Shown one piece after another: positions 14,405 through 22,131 of a stretch of 53,283 nt of DNA. Origin of the DNA: a virus; the IMG/VR virus record IMGVR_UViG_3300021090_000027, positions 1-53,283 of that record; one strand, given 5' to 3'. Below the pieces are notes generated by a model. That model made no database searches and was not told the DNA's origin. It saw nothing but the letters and a program-made list of their open reading frames with translations. The position numbers were made by a program, and so were the translations under genes. Within the stretch, counting starts at the first letter, position 1. Each line of letters begins with the position of its first letter.

Positions 14405-14740
14405 TCATCCGTAAACGATCCTGCCGTAAACAACCAGTTGAATCAGCGAATCCATAGCAACAGCGTCCGGATCATCATCCTTGAAAGCCTCATAATTGCG
14501 TGAGCCTCTCTGAATCTCCGTCTTACCCATCATGACTTTAGTAACCATGCTCCGCACAGCACCACGGGTGAAACGGAACAACCTGCGGTCCTCCTCATCC
14601 TCGGACACACCGTCATACATGAAGACCGTGTAATTCCCATCGGATATCCCGATATACGTGGCGTACCACTCCCATTGATCGGCACCAGAACCAGTCACAT
14701 GGTCATCGGTCTCTTCATCGGTCCAACGACAGATAGCCAT
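14405..14740 (-). CDS. Hypothetical protein (111 aa)
   Basis: The start at 14740 follows GGGGAGAGCTG. The protein begins with MAICRWTDEETDD and has an aromatic, beta-like middle (WEWYATYIGISDGNYTVFMY) followed by helices. No family recognised. Confidence 0.65.
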   Translation of the reverse strand: MAICRWTDEETDDHVTGSGADQWEWYATYIGISDGNYTVFMYDGVSEDEEDRRLFRFTRGAVRSMVTKVMMGKTEIQRGSRNYEAFKDDDPDAVAMDSLIQLVVYGRIVYG

Positions 14741-14750
14741 CAGCTCTCCC

Positions 14751-14897
14751 CTAACTCTCGTCATCGTGAACACAGTCAAGGACAGTAATAAACCGCCCCT
14801 CACGCTCCGTTTCCTCATCCGAGCACTTGAGGCAATAAGCATTCACATTGCCCATTGTGTAACCATGTCCTCTAAATTCAGCATCAGGACTGATCAT
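14751..14897 (-). CDS. Small Cys-containing protein (48 aa)
   Basis: The ATG at 14897 has a strong site (AAGGGGAGAGATC). The product has CLKC and a later single Cys next to His (DCVHDD), so metal binding is possible. It ends 10 nt before the next start. Function unknown. Confidence 0.6.
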   Translation of the reverse strand: MISPDAEFRGHGYTMGNVNAYCLKCSDEETEREGRFITVLDCVHDDES

Positions 14898-14908
14898 GAT
14901 CTCTCCCC

Positions 14909-15085
14909 TTAATACTTGAGTTGCCTGGCCAGTGCCTCACGGATGTCAGACTCACTCACACCCATACTGCGGAGGATCTGCTCCGCAAGCATCACCGAAA
15001 GATCAATGTCTTTCGCCGTTCCCACTTCGCACAACTCGACAACATTGACTGTGATCAGTTTCTTCTGTTGCTTAGTGAGATACAT
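14909..15085 (-). CDS. First gene of the minus block: small helical protein (58 aa)
   Basis: The ATG at 15085 follows AAGGGGAGAGAGC. The protein is basic at its N-terminus (LTKQQKKLITVNVV) and ends with a helical segment (SESDIREALARQLKY). It is the promoter-proximal gene of the accessory block. Function unknown. Confidence 0.65.
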   Translation of the reverse strand: MYLTKQQKKLITVNVVELCEVGTAKDIDLSVMLAEQILRSMGVSESDIREALARQLKY

Positions 15086-15950
15086 GCTCTCTCCCCTTGA
15101 TTGACTAACAGTGGACTGCGCAACTGATCAGCATGAGGACTTACATGGTCGTCGCCTGAGTGCATCGTGATACTGCACGTCTCTGATTCAGCCTCACAGA
15201 CAGCCGTTAGGCTGTAGGGAGACTCTTGCCGGTAAGCGCGCCTTACGCCGCTTCACCTAAGCGCGTGTCGGGGGACTGGTCACCATGTGACTCTGCCTCT
15301 CACCGGTAAACCACCGTGCCCCGCTCAATGCGGGATGGCAGTCAACCGGGTGACTCTCGCGTCTTAGCCGGTCCATTCAGTTATGAAGCATCAAGTTCAG
15401 TGCTACGGCTTACGTAGCTTCGATCCAGCTAGCTACGGCGCATCGAACGGTGGAACACCCCTGATCCTACCCCCACCAGCAACCCTGATCATCGGGTAAA
15501 CACCCGATAACAAGTCATACAATCACCCCATTGACAACACAGCGGTAGCTGTGATTAGTCCACACACAGTCACCAACACAAGATCAACAACAACAGAAAG
15601 TAACCTAAATTCACTACAATGATTAGTACAATAATCGTCTCACCATGTGAGACTGCCAGCATCAGACAGCACGCGTCAGCGTCCCAGCACTGTGCTTGCC
15701 GACCACAACCAGGCAAGCACCATCCAAGGGCGCCACAAGCGCCAGAGACAAGTAGACAGGCAACCACCCAGTTGCCTGCAATGACCCATGATTTCAATCA
15801 CCCCAATAAGACATCAGAACAAACTAGAACACGTTCTAGTTTAAAGAAAGGATAATCGACCACGGTCGATGATTAGAACAAGCGTTCAATTCATTGCATG
15901 CTGGCGCGTTGGCGCGCATTGTGGATCATGGTGGCCTGGAAGGGCCACAT
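15086..15950. other. Hairpin-rich non-coding leader of the minus block
   Basis: No ORF with a credible start is seen on either strand. The region holds many short stem-loops, including 15200-15215, 15232-15246, 15279-15291, 15320-15334, 15402-15418, 15491-15508, 15538-15553, 15637-15653, 15692-15720, 15729-15743, 15757-15778, 15821-15842, 15855-15870 and 15931-15948. Stems are 5-10 bp with mostly short loops, and the sequences differ. The direction of transcription is unknown; the minus block needs a promoter somewhere here. A structured 5' leader, non-coding RNA or replication origin are all possible. Confidence 0.7.
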
Positions 15951-16267
15951 TAGGTGATTAGTAAGTATTACAGCGTCATCTATAATGCCGGGTCAGGGCT
16001 GTACTGTATACGCGGCATACGCGCGTATATGGTGTATTACTGTGTAGTATGTTTATGGTGTACACAGCTGTGACCAGCATGGTTGTGTTTCCCAACTGTC
16101 CTCGTGGTTTGGGTGATTCCTAAAGGATCATGAGGGTTTATTAGTTGTCCTACGCTAAGTGTCCGGTTTGACCCGGGGATGCCTTATCGCCCCCCCTCTC
16201 CCCCCTCTACAATCATCAAAAATTTATCCTCCCGGTTTATTTTCATGATCATCTATGCAGGTGGGGT
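15951..16267. other. Non-coding gap with composition shifts
   Basis: No gene is seen. The stretch holds an alternating TA/GC tract near 16005-16030, a C-rich run (about 16190-16205) and an AT-rich segment before 16260. Such composition change could mark an origin or divergent promoters, but nothing definite can be assigned. Confidence 0.4.
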
Positions 16268-16660
16268 GGAAAAACTTTGAGGTTTTTCCTTGTATCAGTG
16301 CAGGTCAGAGGCTGTGTGACGGAGGTCACACAGTGGTGGTTGAATATTTGGTGTTTTTTTGTGCAGCTATATATATGAGACCTTTTGCAAAAAGGTCGAT
16401 GAGAGAAGGCAACGCCTCAGGGCGTTGCCTGATCGTCCGCGATAGCGGACTCTGGCACACCCCAAGGTGTGCCCTTACTAGTGTGAGGGCCGATCCTGAC
16501 GGATCGGCTTAATTATGGTTAGGGGAGCACTGGTGGTGCTCCCAGATTCATTCACCGCTGCTAAGCGGTTCAGCGTCAGCCGAAGCGGAACCCGGATGGG
16601 TTCCGGATACTTATACGCGCGTAAGAAACTTTTGAGGCCGTGAGCCTCCCATGGAGGCTC
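16268..16660 (+). other. Hairpin array in the late operon leader
   Basis: Consecutive perfect hairpins: 16268-16289, 16312-16333, 16380-16396, 16407-16430 (10 bp, TCAG loop), 16435-16450 (GATA loop), 16454-16473 (CCAA loop), 16489-16508 (TGAC loop), 16523-16543, 16554-16569 (GCTA loop), 16587-16604 (GGAT loop) and 16642-16660 (CAT loop). The last contains the GGAGG ribosome binding site of the first late gene in its 3' arm; an alternative stem 16634-16648 would disrupt it. This suggests a regulated leader RNA. Confidence 0.75.
16348..16375 (+). promoter_or_regulatory. Possible late promoter
   Basis: A TTGGTG element at 16348-16353 and TATATA at 16370-16375 are separated by 16 nt and lie just before the densest part of the hairpin array. 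The -35 match is imperfect, so this could also be a promoter for a phage sigma-like factor, or not a promoter. Confidence 0.35.
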
Positions 16661-16663
16661 CCC

Positions 16664-17527
16664 TTGGCAGACTTGGATACGTATTCTAGTACGATCACCG
16701 CGAACGCTCAATCGTTCGTGGTTGATACTATTTCGTGCACTGGCGCGTATGTGACAACGTTTGGTACGCATGCTGGTGTGGTTGTTGCTTTTGAGGGTAC
16801 GAACGATGGTGGTACCACGTGGTACGCGTTGAGCGCATTCACGATTAGTGCGGCTGGTGTGCCTGCGGGTACGGCGACCCTGTCTACGAATGGGTCGGCA
16901 CAGTTTTATGTGATTGTTGGTTTGGCGAAGCAGATGCGGGTTAGGTCGACGGCGTATACGTCGGGGACTGTGCAGTTGTCGGTGATGCCGGTTGAGGAAG
17001 CTGATCCGATGTTGTTGACGTCGGCGTCGACGTCGGCGTCTGCGGCGTTGCAGGATACGTTGACGAATCCGACGACGTCTCAAATTGGTGCGGACCAGAT
17101 GTTGTATAACGGGACGTCGTGGGATCGTGCCCGGAGCAATGTTTCTTCTCAGCAGGTGGAGGCGTCCGCTGCGCGGACGACTACCGCTAACGGTACAACG
17201 AACAATAACTATAACTGGCGTGGCGGTAATTTTCTTGTGAATGTGACGGCGGCGTCGGGTACGACTCCGACGTTGGTTGTTCGTTTGCAGTACACGATTA
17301 ACGGTACTGATTACCATGATTTAGATGCGACTAATGCTGTGACTGGGTCGATTACGACGACCGGTCAGCATATTCTGCGCGTGTATCCGGGGTTGACGGC
17401 GGCTGCGCCGACTGGTGGTTTGTCGGTGGCTAGTACGGTGTTGCCTCGCTTGTATCGGCCTGCTTGGGTCATTGGTGGGACTACACCGAGTTTCACTTTT
17501 TCTATTACTGCAACGTATTCTCTTTAA
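16664..17527 (+). CDS. Beta-rich virion structural protein (287 aa)
   Basis: A TTG start at 16664 is preferred because GGAGG lies six nt upstream; a GTG at 16640 lacks a site. Two beta-sandwich-like halves are visible: residues about 25-115 (GVVVAFEGTNDGGTTWYALS, a pattern common in phage surface proteins) and 180-287. Thr, Ser, Ala and Gly dominate, as in decoration or appendage proteins. Its place before the terminase is unusual. Possible roles are head decoration, head fibre or tail appendage. Confidence 0.65.
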   Translation: MADLDTYSSTITANAQSFVVDTISCTGAYVTTFGTHAGVVVAFEGTNDGGTTWYALSAFTISAAGVPAGTATLSTNGSAQFYVIVGLAKQMRVRSTAYTSGTVQLSVMPVEEADPMLLTSASTSASAALQDTLTNPTTSQIGADQMLYNGTSWDRARSNVSSQQVEASAARTTTANGTTNNNYNWRGGNFLVNVTAASGTTPTLVVRLQYTINGTDYHDLDATNAVTGSITTTGQHILRVYPGLTAAAPTGGLSVASTVLPRLYRPAWVIGGTTPSFTFSITATYSL

Positions 17528-17538
17528 GGATTTCATTC

Positions 17539-17760
17539 ATGGCTGATAACGCGTATAACACTCCAACTCCTGGTCCTTTGGGTGAGAAGCCGTTTGGTGC
17601 TGATTGGGATGCTGCGGTTACTACGCAGCCTTTCATTTTGGTGTCTGAGGCTGGTGTGATCAACACTATTTGGGTTGATGCTACTGGTGATCTTCGGATT
17701 AAGCAGACGACGGCTCCGACGTCGGGCACCGATGGTACTGTGATTGGTACTCAGGCGTAA
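17539..17760 (+). CDS. Small probable structural protein (73 aa)
   Basis: The ATG at 17539 follows AAGGATTTC and lies 11 nt after the previous stop. The product has a Pro/Gly-rich N-terminus and a beta-rich second half (VINTIWVDATGDLRI) ending in a T/G repeat. It overlaps the terminase start by one base. Possibly a decoration or fibre base protein. Confidence 0.6.
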   Translation: MADNAYNTPTPGPLGEKPFGADWDAAVTTQPFILVSEAGVINTIWVDATGDLRIKQTTAPTSGTDGTVIGTQA

Positions 17761-19652
17761 TGGCTAATCCGGCGGGGATCAGCCGGAAGCTTGAGGCGCA
17801 GGAAGTTGTTCTCCGGGAAATCAGTCTGGGGAAAACTGTTGCTGAGGCGTGTGAGACTGCCGGTAGGTCCGTAAAGAGTTATGAGAACTGGCGGTCTGAG
17901 GACCCTGCCTTCGCTGGCAGGGTTGATGAGGCCCGGTCTAACCGGAACTTCATGAAGAAGACTGGTGTGTCGAAAGACAATGTTCGGATGTCTTTCGAGG
18001 AGTGGCGTTTTAAGTTTTTGGGTCGTGAGACGTATCCGCATCAGCGGATGTGGATTGATATTATTGAGGGTCGGGAGCCGACGGATTTGCATCCGTCGAT
18101 GGTGTATGAACCGGCCAGACCGAACCGGTTGCTGATTAACACTCCTCCGTTCCATGCTAAGTCCACGATTATTACGCAGGAGTATGTTGCGTACCGTATT
18201 TGTATGAAGGCCACGGTACGTGTATGTATCGTTTCTAAAACACAGCAGAAGGCCAAAAAATTTTTATATAGCGTGAAAAAGATGCTGACGTCTCGCCAGT
18301 ATGCTCCGATGCAGGCGGCGTATGCACCGCCTGATGGTTTCAGGCATCCGGATTTCCCGTGGACTGCTACCATGATTTACGTTGATAACCCTGAGGGGTC
18401 CGAGAAGGATCCCACGGTGGAAGTCCTCGGGATCAGGGGAGACATCTATGGTGGCCGGTACGACCTGATCATCCTTGATGACTGTGTCACGAAGGAGAAC
18501 TGTAGCGAGTGGGAGAAGCAACTTGACTGGATCAACCAGGAGGTTTCTTCCCGGCTCTACAAGGGCAAGCTCATCGTGGTGGGTACACGAGTCGCTAGCA
18601 CGGACCTTTACAGCGAACTGCGGAATCCAGACAACTTCACGTCAGGCGTTTCCGCCTGGACGTACTTGTCGCAACCAGCGGTGCTACAGTTCGCTGATGA
18701 CCCTCAGGACTGGACGACGCTGTGGCCCCGATCGAATGCCCCGCTTGATGCGGAGGACGCGGGAGAACCAGATGCAGACGGTTTGTATGCGGCTTGGGAC
18801 GGACCTGCGCTCCGTGAAGTACGCGATGCTATTCGTCTCTCCACCTGGTCTCTTGTCTACATGCAACAACAGGTGGCTGACGATGCGGTATTTAATCCGG
18901 AGTGCGTACGTGCCTGCGTCAACCGTATCCGGAAACCGGGCCCGCTGATAGCTGGTGCTTTCGGTCATCTCCGTCAGGGGATGGAGGGCCAGTACATTAT
19001 TGCGAGTATGGACCCGGCGATGACCGGGGAAACATTCACCCTCGTGTATGCGGTGGATAAGAACGATAAGAAGCGTAGGGTGTTGAATTGTTGGGCGAAG
19101 GCTTCGCCTACGCCCGCATATATTCGGGATATGATCCAGGCGGTCACTGAAGAGTACGGTGTTCATGAATGGGTTATTGAGCAGAACGCTTTCCAGTTGT
19201 TCCTGATTCATGATGAACGTATTCGCGCGTATTGTAATTCGCGTGGGGTGAAGATCACCCCACACTACACCAGTAGGAATAAGATTGACCCTGATTTTGG
19301 GGTTGCGTCTGTGGCCCCGTTGTTCGGGTCCTTGAAGGTACGCGATGACGGGCGCAGGACAGGTCTTGACCATAATGGGGATAACTTCATTGAGCTCCCT
19401 TTGAACAACAATGAGGGTATCAAAGCCCTCATTGACCAGTTGATTACCTGGGAACCAGGGAAGCTGGGGAAGAATTTGAAGCAGGACGGCCCTATGGCTC
19501 TGTGGTTCGCGGAACTTCGCGCAAGAGCCATACTGGGAGACGGCCGTCCGAAGCGTCTTCACTTTGTGGAGAATCCCTATCTAAGTCGTGGGGATCGGAA
19601 GCAGCAGGTGGTTGTTCCTGCTGGGTCGTTCCGGACGGTTCTGACTCTGTAG
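17760..19652 (+). CDS. terL: Terminase large subunit
   Basis: This 630-aa protein has an N-terminal helix-turn-helix-like region (residues 15-60), then an ATPase domain with a degenerate P-loop (TPPFHAKST at 128-136) and a Walker B (LIILDD at 236-241). A nuclease domain begins around residue 415 (ASMDPAMTG, with the first acidic metal ligand). Together these drive DNA packaging into the procapsid with ATP and cut the concatemer. No separate small subunit is identified; the N-terminal HTH may supply DNA recognition or the small subunit may be unrecognised. Confidence 0.9.
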   Translation: MANPAGISRKLEAQEVVLREISLGKTVAEACETAGRSVKSYENWRSEDPAFAGRVDEARSNRNFMKKTGVSKDNVRMSFEEWRFKFLGRETYPHQRMWIDIIEGREPTDLHPSMVYEPARPNRLLINTPPFHAKSTIITQEYVAYRICMKATVRVCIVSKTQQKAKKFLYSVKKMLTSRQYAPMQAAYAPPDGFRHPDFPWTATMIYVDNPEGSEKDPTVEVLGIRGDIYGGRYDLIILDDCVTKENCSEWEKQLDWINQEVSSRLYKGKLIVVGTRVASTDLYSELRNPDNFTSGVSAWTYLSQPAVLQFADDPQDWTTLWPRSNAPLDAEDAGEPDADGLYAAWDGPALREVRDAIRLSTWSLVYMQQQVADDAVFNPECVRACVNRIRKPGPLIAGAFGHLRQGMEGQYIIASMDPAMTGETFTLVYAVDKNDKKRRVLNCWAKASPTPAYIRDMIQAVTEEYGVHEWVIEQNAFQLFLIHDERIRAYCNSRGVKITPHYTSRNKIDPDFGVASVAPLFGSLKVRDDGRRTGLDHNGDNFIELPLNNNEGIKALIDQLITWEPGKLGKNLKQDGPMALWFAELRARAILGDGRPKRLHFVENPYLSRGDRKQQVVVPAGSFRTVLTL

Positions 19653-19800
19653 GCCCGTCCCATGAACCGGTTACTCTTACCGTTGCGCACCAGGATTCGC
19701 TGTTCCTGGTGCCGAATGCTTTCGGCCGGTGAAAGCAGAACGGCCATTGGGCTAGTCTCCCGCACGTCCGGCAGACGTCGATGAGCCAGGTTTGTTTCAT
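19492..19800 (-). CDS. Antisense Cys-rich ORF between terminase and portal (102 aa)
   Basis: The terminase-portal gap (19653-19850) has no plus-strand ORF, unlike the tight packing elsewhere. On the minus strand an ORF starts at ATG 19800 with a CRTCGRLAQWPFCFHRP cluster resembling a zinc knuckle, and continues 160 nt antisense to the terminase. The last third looks like antisense sequence. The ribosome binding site is weak (GGGAAAG). It may be a moron; moderate to low confidence. Confidence 0.45.
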   Translation of the reverse strand: MKQTWLIDVCRTCGRLAQWPFCFHRPKAFGTRNSESWCATVRVTGSWDGPTESEPSGTTQQEQPPAASDPHDLDRDSPQSEDASDGRLPVWLLREVPRTTEP

Positions 19801-19850
19801 TCGGTCACACTTTCCCAGATGCTTTGATCCATAACATAAGAGGATACCAG

Positions 19851-21680
19851 ATGTACGATGCCCACGATTTGGGTGATATCCCCGCAAGGGTAGACGCCCT
19901 GAGGGCTCGCTACACGCTGTCTGATAGCAGGGCTGCGGAGATCCAAGCGGTCCGCCGTGGTGACTTTGAGGCGATTGCCCCGGACCTTTTCAGTGACCAG
20001 TTTAAACGCCCTGTTGTGGCGAATATGATTGACACAGCAGCGAGGGATATGGCTGCAATGCTGGCACCCTTGCCAGCATTCAACTGCTCCTCAAGTAGCA
20101 TGTTGTCTGAGCGGGCCAGGAACTTCGCTGACAAGCGAACGAAGATCGCTAGGGATTATGTGTCGTCGTCTGAGGTTGAGTTGCAGATGGCGGATCGTGG
20201 CGCCGACAACTACAACAGTTATGGCATGCTGGTTGGGTGTGTTGAACCCGACTTTGAGAACAAAACACCCTATATTCGGATCGAATCCAGTGTGGGTGCG
20301 TACCCGGTATGGAATGACCGGGGTGAGACGGTAGAGTTCGCTCGTGTCTACTACCGAGACTGGTTCTCCATCGAAGCCGACTACCCCCACCTTGCCAGTC
20401 TTAAGTCCAAGTACCCTATGGGCGTGCATTCCAACGAACAGGTGGAATGCGTCAAATACGTCAGCGCTAAACGATGCCTCACATATCTTCCTAGGATGGG
20501 AAACTGTCCTCTTGAGGACTTCCCAAACCCTATGGGAAAATGTTACTACTACGTCGCTAAGCGACCCAACGCTGAAGAGGGCGGTATCAAGGGCGCTTAT
20601 GATGATGTCGTCTGGATTCAGCTTGCGCGCCACCGTATTCAAATGCTTCTCATGGAAGGTATTGATAAGAGCGTTCGCGCTCCAATCATCGTCCCCCCTG
20701 ACGTGGATGATGTTTCCCTCGGACCTGATGGGATCATTCACACTGCGGGCGGTGCCGCGAGCGTTGGGCGCGCACGGCTCGAAATGCCAGCACAAGCATT
20801 CGGGGCTGTTGAGCAGCTAAAGGCTGAGGTGCAGGTGGGCTCGATGAGCCCTGAAGCACGCTCAGGTAGTAGTGACGCAAGCCAGATCACCGGTCGTGGT
20901 TTGCAGGAACTCGCAGCTGGTTTCTCTTCGCAGATCAGTGTTGCCCAAACGGTGTTCAAGGCATGGTTTAAGAAGATCATCGCTGGTTGTTTCGAGATGG
21001 ACGAGAAACTATTCCCGTCCAAGAGTAAGGAAATCCGGGGGAACGATGCCGGTGTCCCTTATTCGATTACCTATTCTCCGGCGAAGGATATCAATGGTGA
21101 TCACTCCATTGATATCACGTATGGTTTCGCTGCTGGTCTTGACCCTAACCGGGCTTTGGTGTTCCTACTCCAGGCTGATGGTGCGGGGCTGGTGTCCAAA
21201 GACTACGTGCGGCGTTCACTCCCCGTAGACCTGAACGCCGTTGAGGAAGAGAAGAAGATTGTTGTTGAGCAATCACGGCAATCTATTATTCTTGCGTTCT
21301 CTGCGCTAGCGCAGAGCATACCACAAATGGCTGCGTCGGGTATGGACCCGACTGTGGTGATCTCACAGCAAGCTAAATTCATTATGCTTCTACAAAAGGG
21401 TAAAACAGTGGAGGAGGCTGCGACGGAAGCGTTAGCTCCACCTGAACCGCCTCCTGGTGCACCGGTTGATGAAGCTGGTGCCGCTGCTCCTGGTGCACCG
21501 GGAGGTGCCCCGGCTGGTTTTGAATCTAGTGGGTTGCCTGCTGGTCTGGAGATGGGTGCAGCTACGGAGGGCCCTCAGGGCCGCCCTGACCTATCTCAAA
21601 TGTTCGCCGGTCTTAGCGCTAGCGGTGCTCCCCAATTGTCCGGCGGCGTGAGCCGTCAGGCTCCCGTTGTGAATGGATAA
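19851..21680 (+). CDS. Portal protein
   Basis: The ATG at 19851 follows GAGGATACC; the frame to 19824 is an extension. The 609-aa protein follows terminase and has the feel of a phage portal: helical N-terminus (DIPARVDALRARYTLSD), a beta-rich stem region in the middle (YIRIESSVGAYPVWNDRGE), then long helices (ITGRGLQELAAGFSSQISVA). The C-terminal 90 residues are Pro/Gly/Ala-rich, as in several podovirus-type portals with a disordered barrel. It forms the dodecameric ring for DNA entry and exit. Confidence 0.8.
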   Translation: MYDAHDLGDIPARVDALRARYTLSDSRAAEIQAVRRGDFEAIAPDLFSDQFKRPVVANMIDTAARDMAAMLAPLPAFNCSSSSMLSERARNFADKRTKIARDYVSSSEVELQMADRGADNYNSYGMLVGCVEPDFENKTPYIRIESSVGAYPVWNDRGETVEFARVYYRDWFSIEADYPHLASLKSKYPMGVHSNEQVECVKYVSAKRCLTYLPRMGNCPLEDFPNPMGKCYYYVAKRPNAEEGGIKGAYDDVVWIQLARHRIQMLLMEGIDKSVRAPIIVPPDVDDVSLGPDGIIHTAGGAASVGRARLEMPAQAFGAVEQLKAEVQVGSMSPEARSGSSDASQITGRGLQELAAGFSSQISVAQTVFKAWFKKIIAGCFEMDEKLFPSKSKEIRGNDAGVPYSITYSPAKDINGDHSIDITYGFAAGLDPNRALVFLLQADGAGLVSKDYVRRSLPVDLNAVEEEKKIVVEQSRQSIILAFSALAQSIPQMAASGMDPTVVISQQAKFIMLLQKGKTVEEAATEALAPPEPPPGAPVDEAGAAAPGAPGGAPAGFESSGLPAGLEMGAATEGPQGRPDLSQMFAGLSASGAPQLSGGVSRQAPVVNG

Positions 21681-22121
21681 ATGATGGCTAGTGGTGGCTA
21701 CCGTAAACCCGCTAACCCAGCGCCCGTGAGCGGGCCTGGTAAGTACTCACGGCGTACGGATGGTCAACCGACGATGGACCTACCGAACGCACAATATGGT
21801 GAGAACGCTTCCTTTAGGGAAGCACAACAGGGAGCTTCGCTCTCTTCTGATTCTTCCGCATCGGCAGGGTCGTCCTCTGCGTCGGCTCCGTCATTTGTAG
21901 GCATGGGGGCTCCATCCCAAGAGCCGGGCACGCCGGTCACTGCTGGTGCGGACATGGGTGCCGGTCCAGGGCTTGAGGCTCTGGGCATCCGTGGGGCTGC
22001 ATCAGAAGACTCTGAGTCTCTTAGAAAGTATTTGCCGACACTGATTGAGATCGCCCAACGTGATGACACGTTGCCTGGTACGAAACGTTGGCTACGAAAT
22101 GTGATCGCTAACCTTAGCTGA
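21681..22121 (+). CDS. Low-complexity linker protein (146 aa)
   Basis: It begins one base after the portal stop. The N-terminal 115 residues are rich in S, A, G and P (including SSASAPSFVGMGAPSQ). The C-terminal 35 are an ordered helical end (LRKYLPTLIEIAQRDDTLPG). Its place between portal and the giant virion protein suggests a small internal virion or assembly protein. Unknown function. Confidence 0.65.
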   Translation: MMASGGYRKPANPAPVSGPGKYSRRTDGQPTMDLPNAQYGENASFREAQQGASLSSDSSASAGSSSASAPSFVGMGAPSQEPGTPVTAGADMGAGPGLEALGIRGAASEDSESLRKYLPTLIEIAQRDDTLPGTKRWLRNVIANLS

Positions 22122-22131
22122 GGGAAACATA

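Noticed and set aside
15170-15460. tmRNA or other known structured RNA
   Set aside because: No tRNA-like end, no tag ORF, and no match to riboswitch or RNase P motifs I can recall.
15821-15842. SOS/LexA box at the GAAC-N2-GTTC palindrome
   Set aside because: Actinobacterial LexA boxes have a wider spacer between half sites.
16255-16512. Plus ORF of 85 aa across the hairpin array
   Set aside because: Would translate through several perfect hairpins; no ribosome binding site; low-complexity product.
16478-17317. Long minus-strand ORF (279 aa, very Arg/His-rich)
   Set aside because: Antisense shadow of the structural gene; composition is typical of reverse frames.
17539-17760. Terminase small subunit
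   Set aside because: Beta-rich, Pro/Gly N-terminus, no helix-turn-helix; the HTH is instead at the large subunit's N-terminus.
18684-19562. Long minus-strand ORF (292 aa) opposite the terminase
   Set aside because: Antisense to a well supported gene, no recognisable motif or start site.
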